Positions 33,542 through 43,204 of a stretch of DNA of 64,000 bases are shown here, one piece after another. Source of the stretch: Albugo candida. Its lineage: Eukaryota > Oomycota > Peronosporomycetes > Albuginales > Albuginaceae. The stretch is taken from NCBI GenBank assembly GCA_905220665.1, contig CAJNAR010000148.1:558001-622000 (forward strand), in the 5' to 3' direction. The number at the start of each line of letters is the position of its first letter. The first letter of the stretch is position 1. The notes below the pieces were generated by a model that made no database searches, was not told the origin of the DNA, and was given only the letters and a program-made list of their open reading frames with translations. The translations under genes and the position numbers were made by a program.

Positions 33542-35680
33542 CTATATTATCTTTATATTATACTTACAGCTTGATACAGTGGCTACTAAAGCATTGCTGT
33601 CTTTGTGAACTGAGTCTGGAACTCTTCGATGTGATCGGTACTTTTTCATAGCATATTCCGCGGCTTTTCCAGATAGATCTTTTCGATACACATCCGTATA
33701 AAGAAAGCACGTTCTAGCATGGCGACGGATTGTTGCGAGCGAAACTGAGGCAAGTGCCTTCGGAACTGTCGCGGCCAATCCTATCCATGTGTAATCGAAA
33801 TTTTTCCTTGCGTATCGTTTTGCTTCCCCCCAAAAGTTTTCTATAAAATTAAATTCGCAATGGAATTTGGGGAAAATATGATGAGATGGCCCGCCGCGGT
33901 GATTGTCTCTTCCAACAAACCTTTTTGAGCTTTAAAGTCTGGCTGGTTCTGAATAAAACTGCGGTCGCAGCAGCTACCTGTCTCACCACATCTACCCCGG
34001 CAATCCAGGCGAAGGTTTGTCGTCCAGAGGTTGCGTTCCTGCAGAACGATCTTTATGCCCTTTGGTTGTCCGGCCAGACATGATCTGCGTGGAATACCAT
34101 GGATTGCGATGTCCCATCTCCAAACATTTCATTCCGCATCACCGGTTGCTTTCCTCCCGGTCCAAGATTCATCCGTTGAGATACCAGAGCATCTTCAGCA
34201 AATGCTGCGTGGCTACTCGCATTGTCGAAATCGAAGAGAGCTTTTGCATCGAGAAACTACGCATCGAAAATGGGAATTGCAGCATGCTTATGAAGGTCTT
34301 CCGCAGTCCACCAGCCATCATAGTTCTTGCCGGGATATGTGATTATGAAGGCCTCTTCTGGAAGATTGCTGTGTTGAAGCTTCTTTTCTTTGCTCAAAGC
34401 TAGTCGACCCCCTTGAATAAGACAGAAAATGTTAACTCTTGATCAAAAAAATGAGCGAAGAAATCTAAAATAATAGACTTACCAACATCAGTTAGGAATT
34501 CGCTGACATGTATCGATCTTCCAGCCCCCTTCTTCCGCAGTGGCTGTTCGCCATCAGGAAGCCATATCTTCTTCTAGCCATCATGGGCGGCAAATTGTCT
34601 ATCATCATGCGTCAATAGGATGATGGCATCTCTGGCAGGCCAAATCTCCGATTCCATTTCCGGCCCAACAAATTCCGGCATAAATGGCTCATAGATTCTC
34701 ATTTGTTCCAAAAACTGAGTACGATATGCCACGACATCTGCTCGTTCATGGCCATCAACGTACATACCTTTCTTCACCTCTGAATAGCGTAGGCCAAGTA
34801 TCTTCATCCAGAGGATCACAGTGCTGAGGTGGATAGATGCGGTGGGATCAATTTTTGGAACTATTTGCTCGTTGCCTGGTAAAATCGGTTGGTACTATGC
34901 AGAATTTATTGTTTCGAAGGTAAAGCTGCACATCTGCAATGACATCTTCATCCTCTAATAAACTGATTGTTCTAACATGCTTTCCCTGCTTGCTCTGAGG
35001 AATAAAATCACTTTCAAGATATGAACGTCCCCAGCCACGAAGCATCTCGGCAAACCAACGCCCTTTTCCATTCGCCACCGCAATTATTTGCGAGGCAGCA
35101 ACTCTCTATTTTGCAATCACGATACACCGTTGATAAATGAATAAAAATCGCGCTAGAGAATGTGCAAATGAATTAACTATTCCTCACTGCCGCAGAGTAT
35201 AAGCCTGAAGTATCCTGCATCAGAGGCAAGACGCAGCCGCATAATTTCTTCCTGTGATTCATTTTGTATTCCCAGTTTCACAAGCGCTCTTTGAAGATTA
35301 TTGTGAGAATAAAGCGATCTTTCATCTATCGAGTCCTCGCTTTCAGAGTCTATAGTCTGACGCTGTGTGGCTTTCCACTTGAAGTATGTCTCTAGCTTTC
35401 TCGAACCAGTAGCTCCTTTTTATTGAGCTTCTCTTTTGCGTCGCTTCGTTCTGTCGGAATCTCCAAGGTACCAAGAAGGTCGTTTACAAGCAGACTCAAT
35501 ACTCACAATAATGGTGTCCGTTTGATCTTCCTCAAAATCCTCGAATTCAACTTCTAAATCCGGCTTTATATCGCTCCTATTTTCGATAGTTGAACCTGAT
35601 ATATTTCCGGCTTTTTCGTCTCATAAGCAGCCCGCATAGCTTTCATGTGACGTTGCTGTTTGGATGTTCGAGGCATGCTG
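33542..35680 (-). pseudogene. broken DDE transposase pseudogene
   Basis: Read 5' to 3' on the minus strand, recognisable fragments follow the order of one transposase but in shifting frames with stop codons. N-terminal part from about 35676: MPRTSKQQRHMKAM, then RPSWYLGDSDRTKRRKREAQ followed by a stop. Next, about 35078-34848: KGRWFAEMLRGWGRSYLE and KQGKHVRTISLLEDEDV. About 34819-34574: MYVDGHERADVVAYRTQF and ILLTHDDRQFAAHDG. About 34380-34080: YPGKNYDGWWTAEDL and LFDFDNASSHAAF, with stops. About 33860-33560: [20 protein letters not shown], then [16 protein letters not shown]. The HDD, FDN and FIE-type phrases match the three acidic catalytic positions of this DDE family. Several frameshifts and in-frame stops show it is not functional. 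Confidence 0.82.
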
Positions 35681-35791
35681 CTTAGATCAATGGGCTGGTA
35701 GAAAAATAGGAATGTGTTTGTTGTCAAATGAGCAGGATGGTTGGTATCAAGATTAAATGTGATTAGGGAAAAAGCTGTTGGAATGGCATTG

Positions 35792-35809
35792 GGGGGGTTG
35801 ACTTTACGC
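35792..35809 (-). repeat. candidate right terminal inverted repeat of the transposon
   Basis: Read on the minus strand from 35809 it begins GCGTAAAGTCAACCCCC, the partner of the repeat at 33483-33500. Confidence 0.4.
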
Positions 35810-38800
35810 CAATTGTATCCGTTGACGGTTTATGTTTGATGATTATTCAATTTTGGCCGCAAAAACTAATAATTACAGGTTATAGATGACTTGCACAATA
35901 TGTTATTTAAGATAGCCTAGGCAACTAGGGTAGTCCGTTAGTCTGGTCCTAGTAATATAGACACCTTCAACTGAGAACAAAATGGCAATTAGACAGAAAA
36001 CATTAACTCTCAACATCGATGATTAAAAAAAGTAGCATTGCGGTCTTTTTCGAAAAAGAATTGAAGAAGTAGCTCGTACAGAACATTTGATCTTGCTGGA
36101 ATCATAACAAGAAAAATTTTGGACACACCCATACAGAAGCTGAAAAGTGACTAATCAATTCGATGCATGATCATCCCTACTTCACTAAGTGATGCTGCAT
36201 GCAGAGAATGCATAGCTATGCACAGTAAATGATTCGCTATTCGAAGCTACCTATTATTATATGTTGACTGAAAACTTTCAGCCGAGTTTCTCGTATTTCC
36301 AGCAATTACGAATCATCCGACATAGTGACTAACTGCCAAAAGAATTTATGCTTGCACGATCGCAGTTCGAATCCGAGCGACTGCCAAATCATGGACTCAA
36401 TATTTCCAAATCAACGCGAGTCGTTGAAAGTGCAACAAAAGACGTATGAGCTAAATGAAGAGCATCAGATCTTTAATGAGAATACGATGGATTTGAACAG
36501 GATAAGACAGGTACTTGATGTAACTGCATTCGAAAAAACGCATAGGGCTAGTGATGGTTCTGAACCTCCCCACGCTCCCTTCTCTTTCTTAAACACAAAT
36601 GCTGCGTGTCAAAAACAACCTTTTTATAAAAGTTACTCTATACACATCCACATACTGGGGATGTATTAGATGCATTCTCAGAAACGTGGGAGGTGCTCGG
36701 CTCATAATTCTTTCGGTTTTGCGGGATGCAATGATTTTAACGTCTGATATCAAAAGAGGATTAAAATGTCCCACGTGCAGTAATATGATGCTGTTAGAGC
36801 CAGAAAGGTGTCGTTAGTATCGTGATGAATCTATCGTGAAATGAAGACATATCCGAAGCCGTCAGGTTATGAAATGCTTCATGAACTGGTGAACACTTGC
36901 ATTATACTTATTACATGGCGAGCTGCGATATCATTGCCTACATTGCATGAAAAATGCTTTTTCAACAAAAGAATACCCTTATGTCCTTGCTAAAACGTCG
37001 TCGCTTGTTGACACTTCGAAACCTGGTTCAGAGTTACCAAAATGGTCATTGCAGAATCTTCTAACATGTCATCAACATGACAAATGCATCCGGCTACGAA
37101 AGGTGCGTATCATTTCTGCTCTGAACATGCAGCTTTCTTATCATCGGATTCATCTAAATCGATCAGACGAGATGCTACCATGAAGTAAGTATACACAAAA
37201 AGAGATTCCAGTGGGGATTTGGCCTCCTCAGAAGCATTATGTTCTCATGTCGCATTCGAGATCTGGAAGTGTGCCAAAGTCATCTCCCGTGTATTCTGAA
37301 AGAATTGCTTTGGCTCAGTTGAGTACGTGAGCTCTACATTTGAAGATTGTGCAAAATGTCTACTTGAGCACTCAGAAGTATTTTTCGCTTACGACGGCAA
37401 ATCTACTTCTGCAGGAAATGTTTGGATGCGACCAACACCGTCTAATATTCTTCGGATATGTGTTGGAAAACGAGGCTCAAGTCTAAGCTATGATGGTGAC
37501 CGAAAACAAGTTGAGCGTCCTGTTGGCATCCGACAGCTAACGAAATCAGATATTCGCATGTCTAAGACACGTGTTAAAAAAAACCTTGATATAATGCAGA
37601 AAAAATGTTGCAATTGATTCTACAGGTAGATACATCTAGCTTTTCTTCATACGATTTTTTTGAGCGAAGTTACTGGAACAAAATGATTGCTAGCGTTTTG
37701 CAATGTAGATAAATTGCTGCACCAATAAAAGAACCAAATTTTTTGACACATGAACAGTGTGACTATTCGCAGTCTTGAATACCGAATTACAGCAACGCTA
37801 GTTAGGCTATTCAATACGCTTTCGTATATACTGTGTCATACGTATGACGCAACCGATGAATAGCTAGAACAGACTCATGACAAGCGAGAACATGCAAACA
37901 TCGATGACCCTGGAAGCATCACCAAGACCAAGCTTTATGGTCTACCACCGAATGATCCGCTGTAGAAAAACGCTTTGAGGTGCTCAGACAAAAGTATGAG
38001 ATAACCAAGCATCTGTTTTCGCCATAGGTACATCAATTGTCGCAGGTTGTCGCTGGAAGATCGCATAGATCGCATTCGAAATTTGATGAGCCGAAAACCA
38101 TTTTTCGCAGGCATTCATTCTGTGGGTCTCGTACGTAGAATTGTATCATTTATGCCCAAAATTGTGTCATTTGGAAAAATCTGATGGAAAGTATATACGA
38201 AAGCCCTATGGAGATTATCTGCTTCCACAATCTATTTGACAAATGGCAACGCTTGTGATGTATTGACTTTAATTCTGAGGTTCCTAACGTCGTGAGAACG
38301 CGAGCAATCGAGAAAGAGGCGTTCATGACGCAAGCTGGCAGCGTAGTGGCAATGATCCAAATGACGTTCTCATAAGAACGCAATGTCCAAATATGAACAA
38401 TCGGTGTGTGGAAGCAGCGTATTTGGAAGGAGTTCATTCAGGATGCACAACCAGTACTTCGAGCCTCTTTCTCCACATGCAAGCTCAATGTGTTGCCACG
38501 GGTTATTGCCGTCACCGTAAAGACTTCTTTGACGAAGATCACACGCATTATGGTGTTTGAGGAACGGACATTAATCTAAATGTGACTCTTGCCACAGGCA
38601 AAACACCTCTGATTGATCAATCTGTGTAAGGTTAGCATGATTGGTCGGTATGGTGGCTATAATTACTGCTTCAAAGTAAGATATAGGACGAAAGAGCAAT
38701 ACAATGCTATGTTCTCTAGATCGGAAATCGATATACAAAAGTCGATTACTGCTCATAAAATACCATCCTAAACCTGAAATAAAACGGAACATGGTCCTGT

Positions 38801-39720
38801 TATTAACCTCTGCACTTTTGATTCGGATCTTTTGTAAAAAACGCCATTAGAACTTCTCCGGAAGTTTTGCATTTGTTGCTACATGCCCTCTGGTTGCTTC
38901 GTTGGCTACATGGCAGCACGTTTTGAAGTACTATCTAAAAAATCTCACTGTTGCCGATCTACATGAGAGACATGAGCTGTTTACACGTCATTCTCCGACA
39001 GACAAGGTTTCATAATGAACATGTTCTTAACATGTTCTTAACATGTTCTTAACGGATAGTCTTGTAACGACTTCACTTCTCTTTATAGCTTTCGATGCTT
39101 GGAATTATATAATTTCCTTGACTTCAAAATTCCCAAAGAGATTTGCGTTCTCTGCATCTCTCTGTCTCTGTGACATTGTGATCAAGACATAAAGAGATCT
39201 GTGTCACGAGAAAATTACACAATTCTTCTTCTTGCATACTATACGAGCGTGTATGGTTGAACATCTCCACAGCAGTCATCCAGGCCCATGCTTCGTTGGG
39301 GTTGGGTAGTAGTCGGATCCTAATTTTCGAGCTGTTAAAATATATAATCTCTACCCACTTTTCTGGTAAAATGACGTAATTTTGAATGGAGTGCGATTCA
39401 GCCATCTCGCTCGAGTGAGTACGTGGGCAGCGATAAGGGCCAGATATTGTGACAAGTGTAAGATAGTATGATGATTGATGGGAAACAGGCCTGAGGCTAT
39501 ATTGAAGTTGGCAACCGATAGTTTTGAAGAAGATCGTACTTCACACCTATCACTCTCTTCGGTCGACACTAGTCTAATACCGCCATTTTGTCTAGGTATC
39601 ATTTCTACTGATTGCTTGATCCGTGCAAGATGCCGAATGCGACACAATGTTGGTATGGTGCATGCTCTATTTTTCATTCCATCTTAATAATGTAGCTGAA
39701 GTTCCGATCTCATCTGAGCC
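35810..39720. other. gene-poor stretch with only weak open frames
   Basis: Almost 4 kb without a gene I can support. Weak candidates: a plus-strand frame at 36391-36669 beginning MDSIFPNQRESLKV, short frames at 36599-36817 (ending in a CPTC...ERC phrase) and 37327-37617, a Cys/His-containing stretch at 38288-38560 whose first ATG is at 38393, and minus-strand frames at 39124-39405 and 39351-39677. None has a recognisable domain or a consistent splice chain. Decayed elements like the neighbouring transposon, or fast-evolving small genes, are possible explanations. Confidence 0.4.
39019..39051. repeat. short tandem repeat, three copies of an 11-base unit
   Basis: The unit ACATGTTCTTA occurs three times in perfect head-to-tail order inside the gene-poor stretch. 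Confidence 0.9.
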
Positions 39721-41305
39721 TTATGACCGAGAAATGGTTGTGACGCAATCGCTCGTAGGCACAATAGATTGGAATGGATCGTGTGTTTCAAAATACGAGT
39801 CTCCATACAAATCAGCGATAACAGTTTCAGAGGTGTTGAACCAGAGTTTCCAAGCATGTAGCATCATACGACTTGGAGCTTCACTCATAGGGTTTGTATC
39901 TCCATATGTGGCATCGCCCAGAATGGGATACCCGATGTGTTTCATGTGAAGGCGAAGTTGGTGCCGTCGACCGCTTAACGGACGCAATAAGACCTTTGTG
40001 ACGGGCTGGGTGTGAAGGTCCCCATGGCCAAGTACATAAGCAATAGTGACCGCAGCCTTTCCACGTTTCTCCAATATCTCGTTTCTATTGAGCGAAATCT
40101 CCATCTCAAAAGAGTTGGGACTCGGCTCATGAATGGGGAAATCTAGAACATATGCCATCCGTTCCTTATCACGGAATTCGACTCTCGTGCTGGCTTCGTC
40201 CGGGACAGTATCACTATTGTCGGAAAGTTCGTATTTTTTTTCCGAATAAACACGAGCTTGTTCTTGTTCCTTGTATAATTCAAGTTCCTTTACATAACGT
40301 GCGTGATCGGCTCTGGCCTCATGAAGAAAAGGTTCTTTATCACTTTTGGACATAGTTTTCCAACGCATCGAGATAATCGCTTCTTCTTCATCCGAAAGTA
40401 GATATCCAGGCTGTTTGATACTTTTTACAATTTTCGACTGAGCCATTTGTAGCCAAGTAGGGCCAGGTCGTGGTCCTTTTGGCAACTGTGATGTTTTCTT
40501 GGCTCTTAGAAACGTATATCCGTCGGTTTTCATTCGTCTGTAGAGCACTTCCTGCTTCTCTATATCTTTTATCAGCATTTGAAGTTTTGACAGCACACAC
40601 TTTTGTACAATCGGTCTGCTTTCGGCCACGCTTGTATCAGCCGTTTGGTATTCGTAAGGCGATAAAGGGAGATGGCCCGAGACAATCGCAAGATATTCTT
40701 TCTGCACTTTACGTTCCCGAAATAGTCGACAGCCCAAAGAAGTTGCTCTATCACACAGGCAAGGTCAAAAGCATATCCAGCAAATCATGTATCAATTATC
40801 ATACTCTTTTGTGATCCCAACACATAATACGCCTGATGTAGCTATTTACAAGACATTGTAAAAACCTGCAGACCTTAATTATTTCTTTTCGTGCGTACCA
40901 AAGTCAAGCTGATGAATCCATCGGAATTTTGGAATGTCTGGATAATCTCGATGTAGCTGTATAGACACGCTAGTATTATAATGGGAGTAAAAGTAGCAAT
41001 AACTTGGCTACCGCTTTCTCGATCGTGGCATCAAAATTTCCATCTAGCCGTTGATCATATCCTTTGTTTAATACTATAAGATTCTTCGTTTTTCGGATAA
41101 CATCCAGCTCCAATGCATTCAAATCAGACGGTCCGCCACGACGTGAGTCACAATTGTAAGTTTGGAGCACATGCTCGAAATCTGAAGCTTTCCTTCGTGG
41201 ACGACTGAATGGTTTTTCATTGGTTTCAATCGTGCGTGGATGCATTGTTGTTTTCGTACGTTGTAAAATGACAATTTGACGCGATTTCCAAAGCAGTCTC
41301 TGCAT
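39721..41305 (-). CDS. RluA-family pseudouridine synthase (RPUSD1-like) with an HMG-box-like insertion
   Basis: Converts uridine to pseudouridine in RNA; the target is not predictable. Four exons: 41012-41305, 40899-40956, 40805-40841 and 39721-40747, 471 residues; introns of about 55, 57 and 57 bases. Splicing assembles the family core: IVLNKGYDQRLDG, then WIHQLDFATSGVLCVG with the catalytic Asp of the HxLD motif, then GCRLFRERKVQKEYLAIVSG. The C-terminal core is also present (KVLLRPLSGRRHQLRLHMKH, GYPILGDATYGD). Between them, at about residues 220-285, lies an HMG-box-like segment (PGYLLSDEEE...RWKTMSKSDKEPFLHEARAD...YVKELELYKE) that ordinary RPUSD1 lacks. The first 20 residues (MQRLLWKSRQIVILQRTKTT) could be a mitochondrial signal. 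It is divergent from the UBAC2-like gene with 65 bases between start codons. Confidence 0.85.
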
Positions 41306-41370
41306 TAAGTATTGATGTCCTCCAGTTTTCCGTTAAGTGTTCCAATTGGCTGACGGAGCTACTCGTGAAA
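41306..41370. promoter_or_regulatory. very short shared promoter region between divergent genes
   Basis: Only 65 bases separate the proposed start codons of the pseudouridine synthase (minus) and the UBAC2-like gene (plus), so regulatory elements must be shared or lie inside the genes. No specific motif is claimed. Confidence 0.45.
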
Positions 41371-42747
41371 ATGCATCCCGATCTCAGTGGTTTTTGTGAG
41401 TTTTCAACTGCTTGATACAACTTCTCTTTCATCGTACTAGCTTCAACTTTCAATTAGATGGAGCTCCAGTTACCTATGCTATTTGTGTCGGCGTTGCAGC
41501 TACGAGTGCAGCAGCATTTTTTACACTACCAGGACGGAATCTTCTGATAGGTATGCTGCTGGGAGTGTATTTCTCGATCCAAAAAAACACAATATTTTTT
41601 AGATTGCGAGTCGATCACACGAAATCGGCAATACTGGAGATTAATCACTGGACAATTCGCTTTTGATCAGTGAGCTTTTCTCTTTTGTTTTTCTCGAATG
41701 TTACGCCGCGTATATGCATTGTAGTGGAATCGCGGCATCCTTTGGGCTGTATCTCCTCTACCAATTTCGAGTACTTGAACGGCAAATGGGATCCCAAAAA
41801 TTTGGAAGCAATATCCTGTGCATTATCACTTTGAGCAGCTTTTACATGCTTTGCTTATGTCAACTCTGGTCCAAGAAATATCGGACTTTCGACACTAGTG
41901 GAGGTTACATGCTATTTGGCTTCCTGCTATTTCACTATCATCGTAAGTATGCCTGTTCACTGGTCTACTCTATTTTGACTCTTTCTTCTCCACGCAACAC
42001 TAGGTTTTATTCCTCGGCTACAGCCCAATGCGTTTACTATTTTCAATGTGAATCTATCCGATAAATCACTGACGTATATAATGATATTGCTGGTAAGTGA
42101 TCTACTGCATCAATGAATTTGTTGGTTTGACTGTGCATTACAAGATGCTGGGACGTGATGTCCGTACATTACTTCTTTTTGTCCCTGGGTGGTATCTGGG
42201 CCTTTTATGGAGTACGACACGATTGGGGAACATCCGGTTGCCTTGGATGATGACATTCTTTTTCAAAGTAAGGAAACAACTGTGGAGTTTTATTGATGGT
42301 TAATGTACCACTTGCAGTTATTTCAACCTCTTTTCAGTGTTGTGCCTGCAAGCGCAGTATTGGCCCAACGGCAACGCCGAGCAATGGAAGCCCAACAGCG
42401 AGTGTTTGGGGACCGACTTCCAGCTGCACAGGTTCAAGGCCCACAACATCGCCCGGATGAACGAGTGGGTGTCCCGCAATCTGCGCAAAGCCAGGGATAT
42501 CGAGACCAATTACTTCCAGGTGGCCCGCACGATGGAATGCTTGCTCCTCATTTGGCAGCACGTCCGCCTTCTCAAGAAGCTATACAGCAACTGATGGTAC
42601 TGTTTGCATCAAGTGACTGCTAAAAGACAATCTCAAGTGTTATACGTGCAGGCACTAGGTTTTGATCGTGACCGATCTCTCCGGGCTTTACAAATTACTG
42701 ACAATAATGTGGAGGCAGCCGCAAATCGTCTGTTGAATGGGCTGTAA
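41371..42747 (+). CDS. UBAC2-like rhomboid pseudoprotease with C-terminal UBA domain
   Basis: ER membrane protein of the derlin/rhomboid-like group, linked in animals to ER-associated degradation and ubiquitin binding. Eight exons by frame and GT-AG sites: 41371-41395, 41458-41550, 41603-41669, 41725-41942, 42004-42092, 42145-42267, 42318-42596 and 42652-42747, giving 329 residues. The N-terminus MHPDLSGFYGAPVT parallels the UBAC2 start. The core has the rhomboid-like segments (YWRLITGQFAFDHGIAASFG, YQFRVLERQMGSQKFGS) and further membrane helices without a catalytic Ser-His pair. A Gln/Pro/Arg-rich linker (exon 7) precedes a UBA domain (LGFDRDRSLRALQITDNN). The first 25-base exon is the least certain part. 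It is the most finely divided gene in the window. Confidence 0.85.
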
Positions 42748-43204
42748 AGTCAGCAAAGTAAAGTCACAAATCGAAAAACTATAATAGATTTTATGACTGA
42801 TTGTTTTCAGATCGTTTCAAACGCTTCGTACAGATTATTAATACAAATTTCAGACTGCTACACAAAGTAAGATTGCTTGCTGCAGGATTCCTGTTACACA
42901 GGTGACCGTTGCGGTACACAATGGGCCTACAATCTATTTATACACAATGCCTTTACCGCTTTCCTTTTTCCAATCACTTGATGGCAACATCCATTTGCGT
43001 CTTCGAAATTGCACATGTACTACCGTATGTCACTCTGTATAAGCTCTGTTCCCCTCCCAAGTGTTTGTTACCCACATTTGTCCGTACCTTTGAACAAGTC
43101 AGAAACGTGATCATAGAATCAATCAATTTGACCACAGTCTTATCGGAAGGGCCAAATAGATATTTTAACAATTGACTTGAAAATTGTACAAACCGAATAC
43201 AACT
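42748..43204. other. intergenic, no gene seen
   Basis: About 460 bases between the UBAC2-like gene and the kinase gene. Short open frames on both strands lack recognisable motifs. Confidence 0.4.

Larger units (their letters stand above)
33483..35809 (-). mobile_element. decayed DNA transposon of the DDE class
   Basis: The ends are proposed from two imperfect inverted sequences reading inward: GCGTAAAATTGGCCGCC at the left (33483) and GCGTAAAGTCAACCCCC at the right (35809 inward). They share the first seven bases and about 14 of 20 overall. The 2.33-kb interval closely brackets broken transposase coding sequence on the minus strand. No clear target-site duplication was identified. It sits in the gene-poor part of the window. 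Confidence 0.55.

Noticed and set aside
36360..36385. A tRNA-like box B (AGTTCGAATCC) suggesting a tRNA or SINE
   Set aside because: The flanking bases do not form a T-arm stem, and no matching acceptor or anticodon arm is found upstream.
40735..40737. Pseudouridine synthase starting at a TTG at 40737
   Set aside because: This would remove the catalytic HQLDFATSG block, which is recovered by three upstream exons to 41305.
42337..42594. A long alternative frame in UBAC2 exon 7 with very GC-rich third positions, looking like an overprinted or foreign coding sequence
   Set aside because: Its third positions are the first codon positions of the real Gln/Pro/Arg/Ala-rich linker, which are C or G by amino-acid composition alone; splice sites and the UBA domain confirm the other frame.
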